A DNA stretch of 64,000 nt from Hyphomicrobiaceae bacterium (GTDB taxonomy: Bacteria > Pseudomonadota > Alphaproteobacteria > Rhizobiales > Hyphomicrobiaceae): positions 42,750-106,749 of the forward strand of contig JAKFWF010000027.1 of assembly GCA_021730785.1 (NCBI GenBank). Reading direction: 5' to 3'. Below, piece by piece: positions 34,652 through 43,884 of the stretch. The translations under genes and the position numbers were made by a program. Under the pieces are notes generated by a model, which worked only from the letters and a program-made list of their open reading frames with translations, did no database searches and was not told the DNA's origin. How positions within the stretch are numbered: the stretch's first letter is position 1; each line of letters begins with the position of its first letter.

Positions 34652-35335
34652 GTGCGACTGATCATCATCCTGCTTGCGCTCGTCCTTTTTGCAGCACCCG
34701 CCCAAGCGGATGCCTGGGCGGTGCCGCCGCAGACCTACGCCCATTCCGCAATCGCGCGCTGCGCGCAGGCGACCACGGCGAAGCTGCAGCCGAACGAAGC
34801 GCGTTACGAGATCTGCGCCGATCAGATGACGCTGTTCACGGCCGCGCTGAGCCAGGCACGGGCCGAAAACCGCCTGCTGATCGTCGACTTCGGCGCCACC
34901 TGGTGTCCCTGGTGCCGCTCGCTGCAAGGGCAGCTGCAATCGCCGGCGCTGTTCGGCACCACCGGAGGTCGTGTCGAGCTGGCCGCAGCGTTCCAGGTGC
35001 TCGAGATCGGCCTATCGACGCTGCATGCCGGCCGCCGCATCGACGTACCGAGCGGACACGCCGTGCTGGGCGAGGTTCTTGCCGCCGCCAAGGGCGCGAA
35101 ATTGCGCTCGGTGCCGTTCCTGGCCGTCATCGATCCCAAAGACGCAACCAAGACGGTCGTGCGCAATCTCGATGACTTCGAGCAGGCCGGCGCCAGCACC
35201 CATGACGCAGCGCTCGTGCGCGCGTTCCTGGCGGAGGCACACGATCACATTCGGCAAGGTGCAACTGCGCCGACCGAGCCCGGCTGGCTGCGAAAGAAGT
35301 TCACGCGGATGTGGCAGCGGGCGTTTGGCGATTGA
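34652..35335 (+). CDS. Exported thioredoxin-family protein
   Basis: A 227-aa protein with an N-terminal signal (LIIILLALVLFAAPAQADA) and one thioredoxin motif, DFGATWCPWCRSL (Cys85 and Cys88). A conserved cis-Pro follows in LRSVPFLAVIDP. It probably acts as a periplasmic thiol-disulfide reductase or chaperone. The start is GTG; the one at 34652 has an AAGAGG at the right distance, while another GTG at 34646 is too close to it. It overlaps the 3' end of nhaA by 35 bp, tail to tail. Confidence 0.8.
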   Translation: MRLIIILLALVLFAAPAQADAWAVPPQTYAHSAIARCAQATTAKLQPNEARYEICADQMTLFTAALSQARAENRLLIVDFGATWCPWCRSLQGQLQSPALFGTTGGRVELAAAFQVLEIGLSTLHAGRRIDVPSGHAVLGEVLAAAKGAKLRSVPFLAVIDPKDATKTVVRNLDDFEQAGASTHDAALVRAFLAEAHDHIRQGATAPTEPGWLRKKFTRMWQRAFGD

Positions 35336-36485
35336 GGGCCGCCTGCAGCAGCAGATAGCCGACAATCGCCGACACCAGCGATCCGCCGAGCACGCCGATG
35401 CGCACGTCGGCCGCGCGCGCGGGATCGACGAAGGCGAGGCTGCCGATGAACAAACTCATTGTGAAGCCGATGCCGGCAATGATTCCGACGGCATAGAGCT
35501 GCAGCCACGTGGCCCCCTCCGGCATGCGGGCGACGCCTGCGCGGATCGCCAGCCACGCCGCGCCGAAGATGCCGATCTGCTTGCCGATGAACAGTCCGAG
35601 CGCAATGCCGAGCGGGATCGGCGCCACCAGCTTCGCCAGTTGGAACCCCTCCAAAGACACGCCGGCATTGGCGAACGCAAACAGTGGCGCGACGCCGAAC
35701 GTCACCCAGGGATGCAGCGCGGCCTGCACCTTGTTCAGCGGCGAATAGGGCGCCGATCCGGCCGCCCGCAGCGGGATCGCCAAGGCGACCACAACGCCGG
35801 CGAGCGTCGCATGCACGCCCGACTTCAGTACGCACACCCAGATGAAGATGCCAACCAGAACGTAGGGCGCCAATCGCGTGACGCCGCTCAGGTTCAACGC
35901 CATCAGAAGCGCGATGCCAAGACCAGCCAGGGCGAGCGCCGACAGCGACAGATCGGACGTATAGAACAGGGCGATGATGATGATCGCGCCCAGATCGTCG
36001 ATGATGGCCAGCGCCAGCAGGAACACCTTCAGCGCCGGTGGCACGCGTGGTCCCAACAGGGCCAGGACCCCGACGGCGAAGGCGATATCGGTGGCCGCGG
36101 GGATCGCCCAGCCACGCAGCGCCGTATGGTCGCCAGCATTGATCAGGCCATAGACGCACGCGGGCGCAATCATGCCGCCGACTGCGGCCAGGAACGGCAG
36201 CGCCGCCGCCTTCGTGTCGCTGAGCGCGCCGGCCAGCATCTCCTTCTTGATCTCAAGGCCGACCAGGAAGAAGAAAATCGCCATCAGGCCATCGTTGATC
36301 CACAGCAGCAGCGGCTTGTCGAGCGCGAGCGCGCCGATGCGGATCGTCATCGGCGTATCGAGAAGGGCGTCGTACAGCGGGCTCAGCGGAGAATTGTCGA
36401 TTACCAGTGCGATCAGGGCCGCGATCAGCAGCACGATGCCGCCGGCCGCCTCGTGGTGCAGCCATTCGTCCAACGTCTTCTTCAC
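35301..36485 (-). CDS. nhaA: Na+/H+ antiporter NhaA
   Basis: A 394-aa membrane transporter with about 12 helices. Diagnostic stretches are INDGLMAIFFFLVGLEIKKE, the WAIPAATDIAFAVGVLALLG segment and ALAIIDDLGAI with the paired aspartates (near residue 165) that carry Na+ and H+. The start codon is GTG, 10 bp downstream of the ThDP enzyme gene's stop. It regulates Na+ and pH. The gene overlaps the convergent thioredoxin gene by 35 bp. Confidence 0.94.
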   Translation of the reverse strand: MKKTLDEWLHHEAAGGIVLLIAALIALVIDNSPLSPLYDALLDTPMTIRIGALALDKPLLLWINDGLMAIFFFLVGLEIKKEMLAGALSDTKAAALPFLAAVGGMIAPACVYGLINAGDHTALRGWAIPAATDIAFAVGVLALLGPRVPPALKVFLLALAIIDDLGAIIIIALFYTSDLSLSALALAGLGIALLMALNLSGVTRLAPYVLVGIFIWVCVLKSGVHATLAGVVVALAIPLRAAGSAPYSPLNKVQAALHPWVTFGVAPLFAFANAGVSLEGFQLAKLVAPIPLGIALGLFIGKQIGIFGAAWLAIRAGVARMPEGATWLQLYAVGIIAGIGFTMSLFIGSLAFVDPARAADVRIGVLGGSLVSAIVGYLLLQAALNRQTPAATSA

Positions 36486-36494
36486 GCATGCTCC

Positions 36495-38174
36495 TTATGG
36501 CTTGAAGTGGATGAAATCCCACGGGCTCGTTTCACTCCCCTGCGGCACCTCGACTTCGATCAGGGCGGGTTTCTTCGCTGCGAGCGCCTTGGCCAGGACC
36601 GGTTTCAAGTCGCCCGGCGATGTCACACGGTGCCCCTCGATGCCGAAGGCATTGGCGAGCATCATGAAATCCGGGTTCTTGAGCGCAGCGCCGATCACCC
36701 GGTTGCCGAAATTCGTCCTCTGGTCACGCATCACATTGCCATAGGACGCGTTGTTGAACAGGACCGTAACCAGGGCGATGTTTTCCTGGGCGGCGGTTGC
36801 CAATTCCTGCACCGCAAACATGAAGCCGCCATCGCCGGTGATCGACACCACCGGTTTGTCCGGGTGCGCAGCCTTGACGCCCAGCGCTGTTGGAAAGCCG
36901 TAGCCGAGTGTGCCTTGGTAGCCTTCCGTGATGAAGGTGCGCGGCGCGTAGACCGGAAAACCGTAAAGTGCGGTGAAGCCGGCCTGGCACAGTTCGCTGA
37001 CGAAGATGCCCTCGCGCGGCAGGACTTCTCGGATCGCATCGAGGTAGGCAAGTTGCGGCTGGACCGTCTCGATTTTCGCCCGCGCCGCGTGCCGGGTGCT
37101 GGTCATGTCGGCGCGAATGGCGGCTGCGGTTACCGCCGGCTTCTTCGCTTTCAGCCGCTGCAGAGCGGCGAGCAGGGCAGTGGCGCCCACGCCCGCATCA
37201 GCGACGATGCCGGCATGGGGCACCAGGCGCAACATCTCGGCTGGGTCGATGTCGATGCGGATGATGTGCGGCGGCGCCTGCGGCCGGTCGATCAATTTCA
37301 TCATGCCGGTCCAGCGCATGAACGGCATTTCGAGTCGCGTGCCGATGCCAACCACAACGTCGGTGCGCGGCCACAGTTCCTTGGCCGTGAACGATGAGAT
37401 GCCGAGGTCATGATCCTCGGGCACCACGCCGCGGCCACCACGAAACGCTGCCACCGGCGCATCAAGTTCCTCGGCAAGTGCGCATATCGCGGTACTTGCA
37501 TGCTGCGCGCCGCTGCCAGTCAGGATCATCGGTCGCTTGGCTGTGAGCAGGATCGCCGCCGCCGCCTCGATTTCCGACGGCGACGCCGCCCGAGGCGGTC
37601 GAAGGGTGGCAGCCGTAATCGGGAGCGCAATGTCGCCGCTCGCGGCCATCGTGTCCCACGCCATTTCGACTGCGACCGGGCCAGGCCTACCCGTCAGCAT
37701 CTGCCGGAACGCTTCGTTGATGATCTCGGGAGCATCGGCCGCGCGCTCGATCCGCATGGCCCATTTGGTGATCGTGCGCAGGGTGCCGAGCTGATCGGGC
37801 AGTTCGTGCAGATGCCCGCGGCCACGGCCGATGAAGGCCGACGGTACCTGCCCCGTCACACACAGGACCGGCGCATTGGCGCCGAGCGCGGTGACGAGCG
37901 CCGCCGCCGTATTGAGCACGCCCGGCCCGGGCACCACCGAGAAAACGCCCGGTCGGCCGGTCGAGCGCGCATAGCCGAACGCCATGTAGCCACACGCCTG
38001 TTCGTGCCGGGCGCCATAGGTACGGATGTGGTCGCTGTGCTTCTGCAGCGCGTCGAACAGCGGGTACATCTGCACGCCTGGCAGCCCGAATACGGTGTCG
38101 ACGCCATTGGCAATCAGCGCCTCGACAATGGCAGCGCCACCGGTCATCCTTGAAACAGCGACGTTGTCCGCCAT
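36495..38174 (-). CDS. Thiamine diphosphate-dependent enzyme, acetolactate synthase-like
   Basis: A 559-aa enzyme with the three-domain ThDP layout. It begins GGAAIVEALIANGVDTVFGLPG, the N-terminal pyrimidine-binding domain carries the essential Glu in ARHEQACGYMAFGYAR, the central domain is ADDRPMILTG-like (KRPMILTGSGAQ), and the C-terminal ThDP/Mg motif is ITGDGGFMFAVQ...LFNNASYGN. No regulatory ilvN-type subunit is adjacent. It could be an acetolactate synthase, a glyoxylate carboligase or a decarboxylase; the product is not evident. It runs divergently from the ornithine cyclodeaminase-like gene. Confidence 0.85.
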   Translation of the reverse strand: MADNVAVSRMTGGAAIVEALIANGVDTVFGLPGVQMYPLFDALQKHSDHIRTYGARHEQACGYMAFGYARSTGRPGVFSVVPGPGVLNTAAALVTALGANAPVLCVTGQVPSAFIGRGRGHLHELPDQLGTLRTITKWAMRIERAADAPEIINEAFRQMLTGRPGPVAVEMAWDTMAASGDIALPITAATLRPPRAASPSEIEAAAAILLTAKRPMILTGSGAQHASTAICALAEELDAPVAAFRGGRGVVPEDHDLGISSFTAKELWPRTDVVVGIGTRLEMPFMRWTGMMKLIDRPQAPPHIIRIDIDPAEMLRLVPHAGIVADAGVGATALLAALQRLKAKKPAVTAAAIRADMTSTRHAARAKIETVQPQLAYLDAIREVLPREGIFVSELCQAGFTALYGFPVYAPRTFITEGYQGTLGYGFPTALGVKAAHPDKPVVSITGDGGFMFAVQELATAAQENIALVTVLFNNASYGNVMRDQRTNFGNRVIGAALKNPDFMMLANAFGIEGHRVTSPGDLKPVLAKALAAKKPALIEVEVPQGSETSPWDFIHFKP

Positions 38175-38268
38175 CCTGCACCTTTTGCCGTTGGAGCCTG
38201 CCGCACTGTAGCGTCTTATGGCGGAGCCGCCCACTTCAGCCAGCCTGAAATTGCGAGACCACCACACC

Positions 38269-39297
38269 ATGACCGACATCCACATCCATTACCTGCACGG
38301 TCGCGACATTGCCGACCTCAACCTGACCGACGACGAGATCATCGCGGCAGTCGAAAGCGCGCTTGTCGCCCAGGCGACGGGCCGGGCGATCATTGAACCG
38401 CGCATGCATCTGGTGCCGGAGCAGGGCTCGACGCGCGGCCACTTCAACGTGCTGCGTGGCGTCGTGCAACCGCTCGGGCTTGCGGGCGTGAAGGTGGTCG
38501 GCGATTTCTTCGACAACTACCAGCACGATCTGCCTTCGGAAATGGCGATGCTCTATCTCGCCGACCCGAAGACCGGCCGGCCGATCGCCATGATGGATGC
38601 GACCGCGATCACCACTATGCGCACCGGTGCGATGACCGCCATCGGTGCCAAGTATCTCGCCCGCAAGGGGGCAAAGATCCTCGGCCACATCGGCGCGCGC
38701 GGCACCGCGTTCTGGAACATCAAACTGATGGACCGGCTGTTCAACTTCGACGAGATCCGCGTGCATTCGCGCCGCAAGGAGAGCCGCGACGCGTTCGCGG
38801 CCAAAATCGGCGCTGCGTTGGCCAAGAAGGTGGTCGCGACCGGAGACTGGCAGAGCTGCGTCGAAGGCTGCGACATCATCGTCGATGCCTCGCGGCTCGA
38901 AGCGCCAGCGCCCATGCTCAAGACCGAATGGATCAAGAAGGGCGCGCTCGTAATGCCCTACGGTACCATGAGCGTGGTCGAGGACAGTCTTCCCGACATC
39001 ATCGACAAGTGGGTGATGGACGACTTCGGCCAGGCACACGCCGGCAAGTTCGGGGCGCTGCGCCGCCAGATCGACTCGGGCCGGCTCAACAAAGACAACC
39101 TGCACGCCGAGATGGGGCAGATCTGCGCTGGCCTGAAAGTGGGGCGCGAGCGCGACGACGAAACGATTTTGTTCTGGCATCGCGGCCTTTCGCTGTCGGA
39201 CATCGCACTCGGCGGCGCCATGCTTGCGAAGGCGCAGAACATGGGCATCGGCCAGAAGCTGTTCTATGCGCACTTCGAGCCGGGCGGGAACCATTGA
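38269..39297 (+). CDS. Ornithine cyclodeaminase / mu-crystallin family protein
   Basis: A 342-aa NAD(P)-dependent protein. The N-terminal GHFNVLRGVVQPLGLAGVKVVGDF and the Arg-rich MDATAITTMRTGAMTAIGAKYLARKGAK motif are typical; the Rossmann stretch is ILGHIGARGTAFWNI. Family members convert ornithine to proline or reduce cyclic imines. Another ATG at 38218 would add 17 residues; MTDIHIHYLHGRDI at 38269 fits the family start better. It is divergent from the ThDP enzyme gene. Confidence 0.83.
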   Translation: MTDIHIHYLHGRDIADLNLTDDEIIAAVESALVAQATGRAIIEPRMHLVPEQGSTRGHFNVLRGVVQPLGLAGVKVVGDFFDNYQHDLPSEMAMLYLADPKTGRPIAMMDATAITTMRTGAMTAIGAKYLARKGAKILGHIGARGTAFWNIKLMDRLFNFDEIRVHSRRKESRDAFAAKIGAALAKKVVATGDWQSCVEGCDIIVDASRLEAPAPMLKTEWIKKGALVMPYGTMSVVEDSLPDIIDKWVMDDFGQAHAGKFGALRRQIDSGRLNKDNLHAEMGQICAGLKVGRERDDETILFWHRGLSLSDIALGGAMLAKAQNMGIGQKLFYAHFEPGGNH

Positions 39298-39414
39298 AAC
39301 AGCGCAAGGGTGTTCTCATCGCATCGCAACCATGGCGTTTCTGGCCCATGGCCTGCTATCGCGTTGCGCCGTGTGGCGATTGCCGCCAGTGCAACGCGAT
39401 GTATCTGAACGACG

Positions 39415-40071
39415 TCACGGCCACCACTTGAGAAAATTCGCGATCAGCGCCAGGCCGAGCGTCTGGCTCTTTTCCGGATGAAATTGCGTTCCGGCGATGT
39501 TGTCGCGTGCAACCATGGCCGTGACGCTGCCGCCATAGTCTGCGGTTGCAACGACCGTCGCAGCTTCGGCCGCCGCCAGATGAAACGAGTGCACGAAGTA
39601 GGCATGCAACCCCTTCGTGCCGGTCGCGATGCCATCGAGTAGGGCGTGGGGGCGGGCCACGTCGATAGTGTTCCAGCCCATGTGCGGAACCTTGAGAGCA
39701 GCATCCGTCGGTACGATCTGCCGCACGTCGCCAGTGATCCAGCCCAGGCCCGGTGTTTCGCCGAACTCGAGGCCACGCGTCGCCAGTAACTGCATGCCGA
39801 CGCAGATGCCTAGAAAGGGACGCCCGCGGCGCCGCACGGCATCCTCCAGCGCTTCGCGCATGCCGGCCACCGCATCGAGCCCGCGCGCGCAATCGGCGAA
39901 GGCGCCGACACCGGGCAACACGATGCGGTCGGCGGCGGCGACCCAGTCGGGGTCGGCCGTGACCGCAATTTCGGCGGCAATGCCAGCTTCGCGCGCGGCG
40001 CGCTCGAACGCCTTGGCCGCCGAATGCAGATTGCCCGAGCCGTAGTCGATGATGGCAACGCGCTGGCGCAC
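39415..40071 (-). CDS. hisH: Imidazole glycerol phosphate synthase subunit HisH
   Basis: A 218-aa class I glutamine amidotransferase giving ammonia to HisF. It begins [21 protein letters not shown], has the nucleophile Cys90 in [10 protein letters not shown] and the catalytic His/Glu in [11 protein letters not shown]. The start is GTG. It runs in the same direction as the DUF2628 gene and hisB, but hisA and hisF do not follow; the next gene is convergent. Confidence 0.94.
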   Translation of the reverse strand: MRQRVAIIDYGSGNLHSAAKAFERAAREAGIAAEIAVTADPDWVAAADRIVLPGVGAFADCARGLDAVAGMREALEDAVRRRGRPFLGICVGMQLLATRGLEFGETPGLGWITGDVRQIVPTDAALKVPHMGWNTIDVARPHALLDGIATGTKGLHAYFVHSFHLAAAEAATVVATADYGGSVTAMVARDNIAGTQFHPEKSQTLGLALIANFLKWWP

Positions 40072-40100
40072 GGGATCCTCGGTTGTCGATTAGGCGCGGG

Positions 40101-40628
40101 TCAACGCCGCAGCAGGCGCTGCCACAGGGAACGGGCGGGCGCTTCCGCGCCATCGCCGGCGGGCACCTCGGGCATTTCATGGGGCTGTTCGGACCAGGTT
40201 CCGAACCCGCCCGTCCGGTTGCCCGCAGGCCGCAGCATCGGCTGCTGGATCAGCCAGCCATCGAAGAACCGGCGCTCGCATTCGGCGAGGTTTTTGCCCG
40301 TGACGGTGCCGATTTCCGACCAGCCGCGGCGGGTCAAAGTCCAGCGCCTGAGGCGGTCGGCTTCGAAGCCGATGATGACGTTGGCGGCCAGGTTGATCAG
40401 CGCGATCAGGGTCGGCGCCACACCGAGCATGCCAAGAACGAGGCTGGCCCCCATGGACACCAGCAGATAGAGCAAAAGCACCATCCACAGCTGGTTCATG
40501 GCCATCCAAAGCGGTGGTATCGCGGCTGCCAGCGGCTGGAAGCCATCACGCACGAACTCAAGCTTCTCGGCCCGGTCGATGCGGTCGGCCGGCGGATTCG
40601 GTGGCTCATGCACGGTGTAGACGATCAT
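40101..40628 (-). CDS. DUF2628 domain membrane protein
   Basis: A 175-aa small membrane protein, MIVYTVHEPPNPPADRIDRAEKLEFVRDGF, followed by two or three hydrophobic helices (LWMAMNQLWMVLLLYLL, LGVAPTLIALINLAANVIIGFEA) and a Pro-rich C-terminal tail. It belongs to the DUF2628 group often found between hisH and hisB in Alphaproteobacteria. Its function is unknown. Confidence 0.8.
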   Translation of the reverse strand: MIVYTVHEPPNPPADRIDRAEKLEFVRDGFQPLAAAIPPLWMAMNQLWMVLLLYLLVSMGASLVLGMLGVAPTLIALINLAANVIIGFEADRLRRWTLTRRGWSEIGTVTGKNLAECERRFFDGWLIQQPMLRPAGNRTGGFGTWSEQPHEMPEVPAGDGAEAPARSLWQRLLRR

Positions 40629-40663
40629 GGCGGGTCTCGATCAGAACTATCAGCTTATGGTGG

Positions 40664-41260
40664 CTAGACACTCAAACTTCCCTTGGTCGAGGGCACGCGG
40701 CCCGACTGGCGCGGGTCGACCGTGATGGCGGTGCGCAGGGCGCGGGCGAGGCCCTTGAAGCAAGTCTCGGCGATGTGGTGGTTGTTGGCGCCATAGAGGT
40801 TGGCGACGTGCAGCGTGATGCCGGCGTGCTGCGCGAAGGCCTGGAACCACTCGCGGAACAACTCGGTGTCCATGTCGCCGAGCTTGGCCGCTGTGAACGT
40901 TACATCCCACACCAGGAACGGCCGGCCTGATACGTCGAGCGCGACCCGCGTCATGCACTCGTCCATGGGCAGGTTCACGTCGGCATAGCGCGTGATGCCG
41001 GCCTTGTCGCCCAGCGCCTTCGCCACCGCCTGGCCGAGCACGATGCCGGTGTCCTCGGTCGTGTGATGGAAATCGATGTGCAGATCGCCCTTCGCCTCGA
41101 GCGTGATGTCGATCAGCGAATGGCGTGCCAGTTGCTCCAGCATGTGATCGAGAAAGCCGATGCCGGTCGAAATGTCGTAGGCACCGGTTCCGTCGAGGCC
41201 CACGTGGGCCTTGATCTCGGTTTCCTTGGTGCTGCGCGAAATCGTCGCTGTGCGGGTCAC
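40664..41260 (-). CDS. hisB: Imidazoleglycerol-phosphate dehydratase
   Basis: A 198-aa enzyme of histidine biosynthesis, monofunctional. It has [18 protein letters not shown] and [10 protein letters not shown], and a second metal-binding half, [24 protein letters not shown] and [18 protein letters not shown], with the Mn-binding His/Glu residues. The start is GTG. It is divergent from hslV. Confidence 0.95.
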   Translation of the reverse strand: MTRTATISRSTKETEIKAHVGLDGTGAYDISTGIGFLDHMLEQLARHSLIDITLEAKGDLHIDFHHTTEDTGIVLGQAVAKALGDKAGITRYADVNLPMDECMTRVALDVSGRPFLVWDVTFTAAKLGDMDTELFREWFQAFAQHAGITLHVANLYGANNHHIAETCFKGLARALRTAITVDPRQSGRVPSTKGSLSV

Positions 41261-41331
41261 TCGTGCTCATCCTTGCGTCGGGGTGACCGGGCATCTATCA
41301 CCCTGTGACGCTTGAGAAAAGAGGAGACGTC

Positions 41332-41886
41332 ATGGCTTCTGAGTCCACCACCTGGCATGGCACCACTATTCTCACCGTGCGCAAGGGCGGCAAAGTGGTG
41401 ATCGCCGGCGACGGGCAAGTGAGCCTCGGCCAGACCGTCTTGAAGTCGAACGCCAAGAAAGTCCGTTCGATCGGCCGCGGCGACGTGATCGGCGGCTTTG
41501 CCGGTGCGACGGCTGACGCCTTCACCTTGTTCCAGCGGCTGGAATCGAAGTTGGAACAGTATCCGGGCCAGTTGACGCGGGCCGCCGTGGAACTGGCCAA
41601 GGACTGGCGGACCGATCGCTATTTGCGCCGACTGGAAGCGATGATGCTGGTGGCAGACGCCGGCGTCACCCTGGTGCTGACCGGCACCGGCGACGTGCTG
41701 GAGCCGGAACATGACGTGATGGGCATCGGCTCGGGCGGCATGTTCGCGCTGGCCGCTGCCCGCGCGCTCATCGACACCAACCAGACGGCCGAAGTGATCG
41801 CCCGCAAAGCCATGGGCATTGCGGCCGACATCTGCGTCTATACCAACCGCAATCTCGTGGTCGAAAGCCTCGACAGCACACGTTGA
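41332..41886 (+). CDS. hslV: ATP-dependent protease subunit HslV
   Basis: A 184-aa proteasome-like peptidase. The catalytic Thr is Thr11, exposed after a 10-residue propeptide, in the [16 protein letters not shown] start; [10 protein letters not shown] and the [16 protein letters not shown] helix follow. The ATG at 41332 has GAGGAG upstream. The partner ATPase gene hslU is not adjacent; an SMR transporter follows instead. Confidence 0.94.
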   Translation: MASESTTWHGTTILTVRKGGKVVIAGDGQVSLGQTVLKSNAKKVRSIGRGDVIGGFAGATADAFTLFQRLESKLEQYPGQLTRAAVELAKDWRTDRYLRRLEAMMLVADAGVTLVLTGTGDVLEPEHDVMGIGSGGMFALAAARALIDTNQTAEVIARKAMGIAADICVYTNRNLVVESLDSTR

Positions 41887-41902
41887 GTTGGCAGGAAGTC
41901 CC

Positions 41903-42217
41903 ATGGCCTGGATCATGCTCGTTGTCGCCGGTCTGCTCGAGATCGGCTTTACGACCTCGCTGCGTTACACCGAGAATTTCACCAAGTTCTGGCCAACGGT
42001 GGCGTTCCTGGTCCTGTCCGCGACCAGTTTTGTGCTCCTCACCAGGGCCGCGCAGACAATCCCGCTCGGGACCTCCTATGCGGTTTGGACCGGCATCGGC
42101 GCGGCCGGCACGGTAATTGTCGGCATCTTCGCGTTCGGCGAGCCCGCGACCGCGCTCAGATTGTTGTTCCTCATCACGTTGATCGGCTCCATTATCGGGT
42201 TGAAGCTCGTATCCTGA
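41903..42217 (+). CDS. Small multidrug resistance family protein (SugE/Gdx-like)
   Basis: A 104-aa membrane protein with four helices: WIMLVVAGLLEIGFTTSLRYT, TVAFLVLSATSFVLLTRA, SYAVWTGIGAAGTVIVGIF and LRLLFLITLIGSIIGLKLVS. The catalytic Glu is in the first helix (LLEIG). The pattern is that of the SugE/guanidinium-export group. It starts 16 bp after hslV. Confidence 0.88.
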   Translation: MAWIMLVVAGLLEIGFTTSLRYTENFTKFWPTVAFLVLSATSFVLLTRAAQTIPLGTSYAVWTGIGAAGTVIVGIFAFGEPATALRLLFLITLIGSIIGLKLVS

Positions 42218-42246
42218 TTGGCCCTTGCCTGCCTGGACCCACAGCC

Positions 42247-43074
42247 ATGATGCCTGACGCCGCGCCGCTTACCGTCACCGACATCGCCGCCCGCATCGCC
42301 GATGGCGCCTCGATCGCGCTGCCGCCCGACTATTCGGGCTGTGCCATGACGGTGGTGGCCGCATTGATCCGGCGGCACGCGCGTAACCTGCAGCTGATCG
42401 GCGTGCCGAGCCTGGGCCTGCAGGCCGACTGGCTGGTCGGCGCGGGCTGCGTTGCGATTCTAGAGTCGGCAGCCCTCACGCTCGGCGAACCGGGCATGCC
42501 GCCACGCGCCATCGCAGCGGTTAAGGCCGGCGACATCGAGATGCGGGACGCCACTTGCCCGGCGATCCACGCTGGACTGCAGGCGGCCGAGAAGGGCATT
42601 CCGTTCATGCCCCTGCGCGGGATTTTGGGCTCCGATCTGCTCAAAGTGCGTCCCGACTGGCAGGTGATCGACAACCCGCTCAGCACAATGCGCGACCCGA
42701 TCGTCATCATTCCGGCGATCCGGCCGGACGTCGCCCTGTTCCACGCCCGCCATGCCGACCGCAACGGCAACGTGTGGATCGGAGTGCGCCGCGAACTGAT
42801 GCTGATGGCGCATGCGGCGCGCGAGACCTATGTCACGGTCGAAGACATCGTCGACACCGATTTTCTGCGCGACGAGGATCGCGCCGGCAGCACCATCCCG
42901 GCTCTGTACATCAGCGGCATCGCGAAAGCGGCCCGTGGCGGCGATCCGGTCGGCCTTGCCGGTGCCTATCCGGCAGATCACACGGTGCTTGCCGACTATG
43001 TGCGGGCTGCCCAGACACAGGCTGGATTTGATGATTGGATGGCCGCCCGCGTGCTGGAAACCGTGCCCGCATGA
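42247..43074 (+). CDS. CoA-transferase alpha subunit, glutaconate/IpdA-type
   Basis: A 275-aa family I CoA-transferase subunit. VTDIAARIADGASIALPPDYSGCAMTVVAALIR, then a central LRGILGSDLLKVRPDWQVIDNP, and DVALFHARHADRNGNVW are typical of GctA/IpdA-like proteins. ATG 42247 is the first plausible start after the SMR gene. It forms a complex with the next gene. The acyl-CoA substrate is not evident. Confidence 0.82.
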   Translation: MMPDAAPLTVTDIAARIADGASIALPPDYSGCAMTVVAALIRRHARNLQLIGVPSLGLQADWLVGAGCVAILESAALTLGEPGMPPRAIAAVKAGDIEMRDATCPAIHAGLQAAEKGIPFMPLRGILGSDLLKVRPDWQVIDNPLSTMRDPIVIIPAIRPDVALFHARHADRNGNVWIGVRRELMLMAHAARETYVTVEDIVDTDFLRDEDRAGSTIPALYISGIAKAARGGDPVGLAGAYPADHTVLADYVRAAQTQAGFDDWMAARVLETVPA

Positions 43075-43808
43075 GGCCAGCTGCCGCCCTCTCGACACCT
43101 GAGATCATGATCGGCACGATTGCGCCGATGCTCGCCGGCCTGCGCCACGTGGCGGTCGGCGCCTCGTCGCCGATCCCGGGGTCGGCCGCACTGCTGGCAC
43201 GTGCCCTGTCGGGGGGACGCCTGCGCGTCTCCCTGCTCGGCAGCGAGCAGCACAATCCGTTCACCGATGGCGGCCGCGAGCTGTTCGATTGCGCGGCCCA
43301 GGGGCGCGTCGATGCATTCTTCCTGTCCGGCGGGCAGATCGATGGCGCCGGCAACATCAATCTCGTAAGCCTCGGCGACTACAAGAGCCCCAAGGTCCGC
43401 TTTCCCGGCAACTTCGGCTCGTCCTATCTCTATCACCTGATCCCGCGCGTGATTCTGTTCCGCGAGGAGCATTCGCCGCGCACGCTGGTATCGAAGGTCG
43501 ATTTCGTCAGTGCCGCTGGATCTTCGCCCGAAGGCGAGTTCCGGCCCGGCGGGCCGCATGCCCTCGTCACCGGGCTCTGTGCGTTTGCCTACGACCGACG
43601 ACGCGGCGCCTTCCAGCTGGCGAGCGTGCATCCCGGCGTTAGTCCAGCCGACGTGCGGGCAGCCACTGGCTTCGACTACAGTACCCCGACGGACGTCCCC
43701 GTGACGGCAGCACTGCCGGCCGATGAACTGGCGCTGCTGCGCACACGGGTCGCCGCCGAGATCGCCGAGACCTATCCCGCATTCGCCAAGGCGCAGTGGG
43801 GCGTTTGA
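43071..43808 (+). CDS. CoA-transferase beta subunit, glutaconate/IpdB-type
   Basis: A 245-aa partner subunit, overlapping the alpha subunit by ATGA. It has EIMIGTIAPMLAGLRHVAVGASSPIPGSAALLA, the QHNPFTDGGRELFDCAAQGRVDAFFLSGGQIDGAGN region and a late SPKVRFPGNFGSSYLYH. IpdAB-type proteins act on steroid ring-degradation CoA thioesters as hydrolases, others are glutaconate transferases; the sequence alone does not decide. Confidence 0.8.
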   Translation: MRPAAALSTPEIMIGTIAPMLAGLRHVAVGASSPIPGSAALLARALSGGRLRVSLLGSEQHNPFTDGGRELFDCAAQGRVDAFFLSGGQIDGAGNINLVSLGDYKSPKVRFPGNFGSSYLYHLIPRVILFREEHSPRTLVSKVDFVSAAGSSPEGEFRPGGPHALVTGLCAFAYDRRRGAFQLASVHPGVSPADVRAATGFDYSTPTDVPVTAALPADELALLRTRVAAEIAETYPAFAKAQWGV

Positions 43809-43884
43809 GTTCCAAGGGCGCTGCCCTCGAGCTCCCGCCATGGCCTCGGGCCTTGGAACCGATTGTTCGAGGAGTTTAAGTTCG

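Noticed and set aside
34971..37397. Open frame of 808 codons on the plus strand
   Set aside because: It runs antisense to nhaA and the ThDP enzyme gene, both with clear family motifs; its composition is low-complexity Arg/Asp/Gln.
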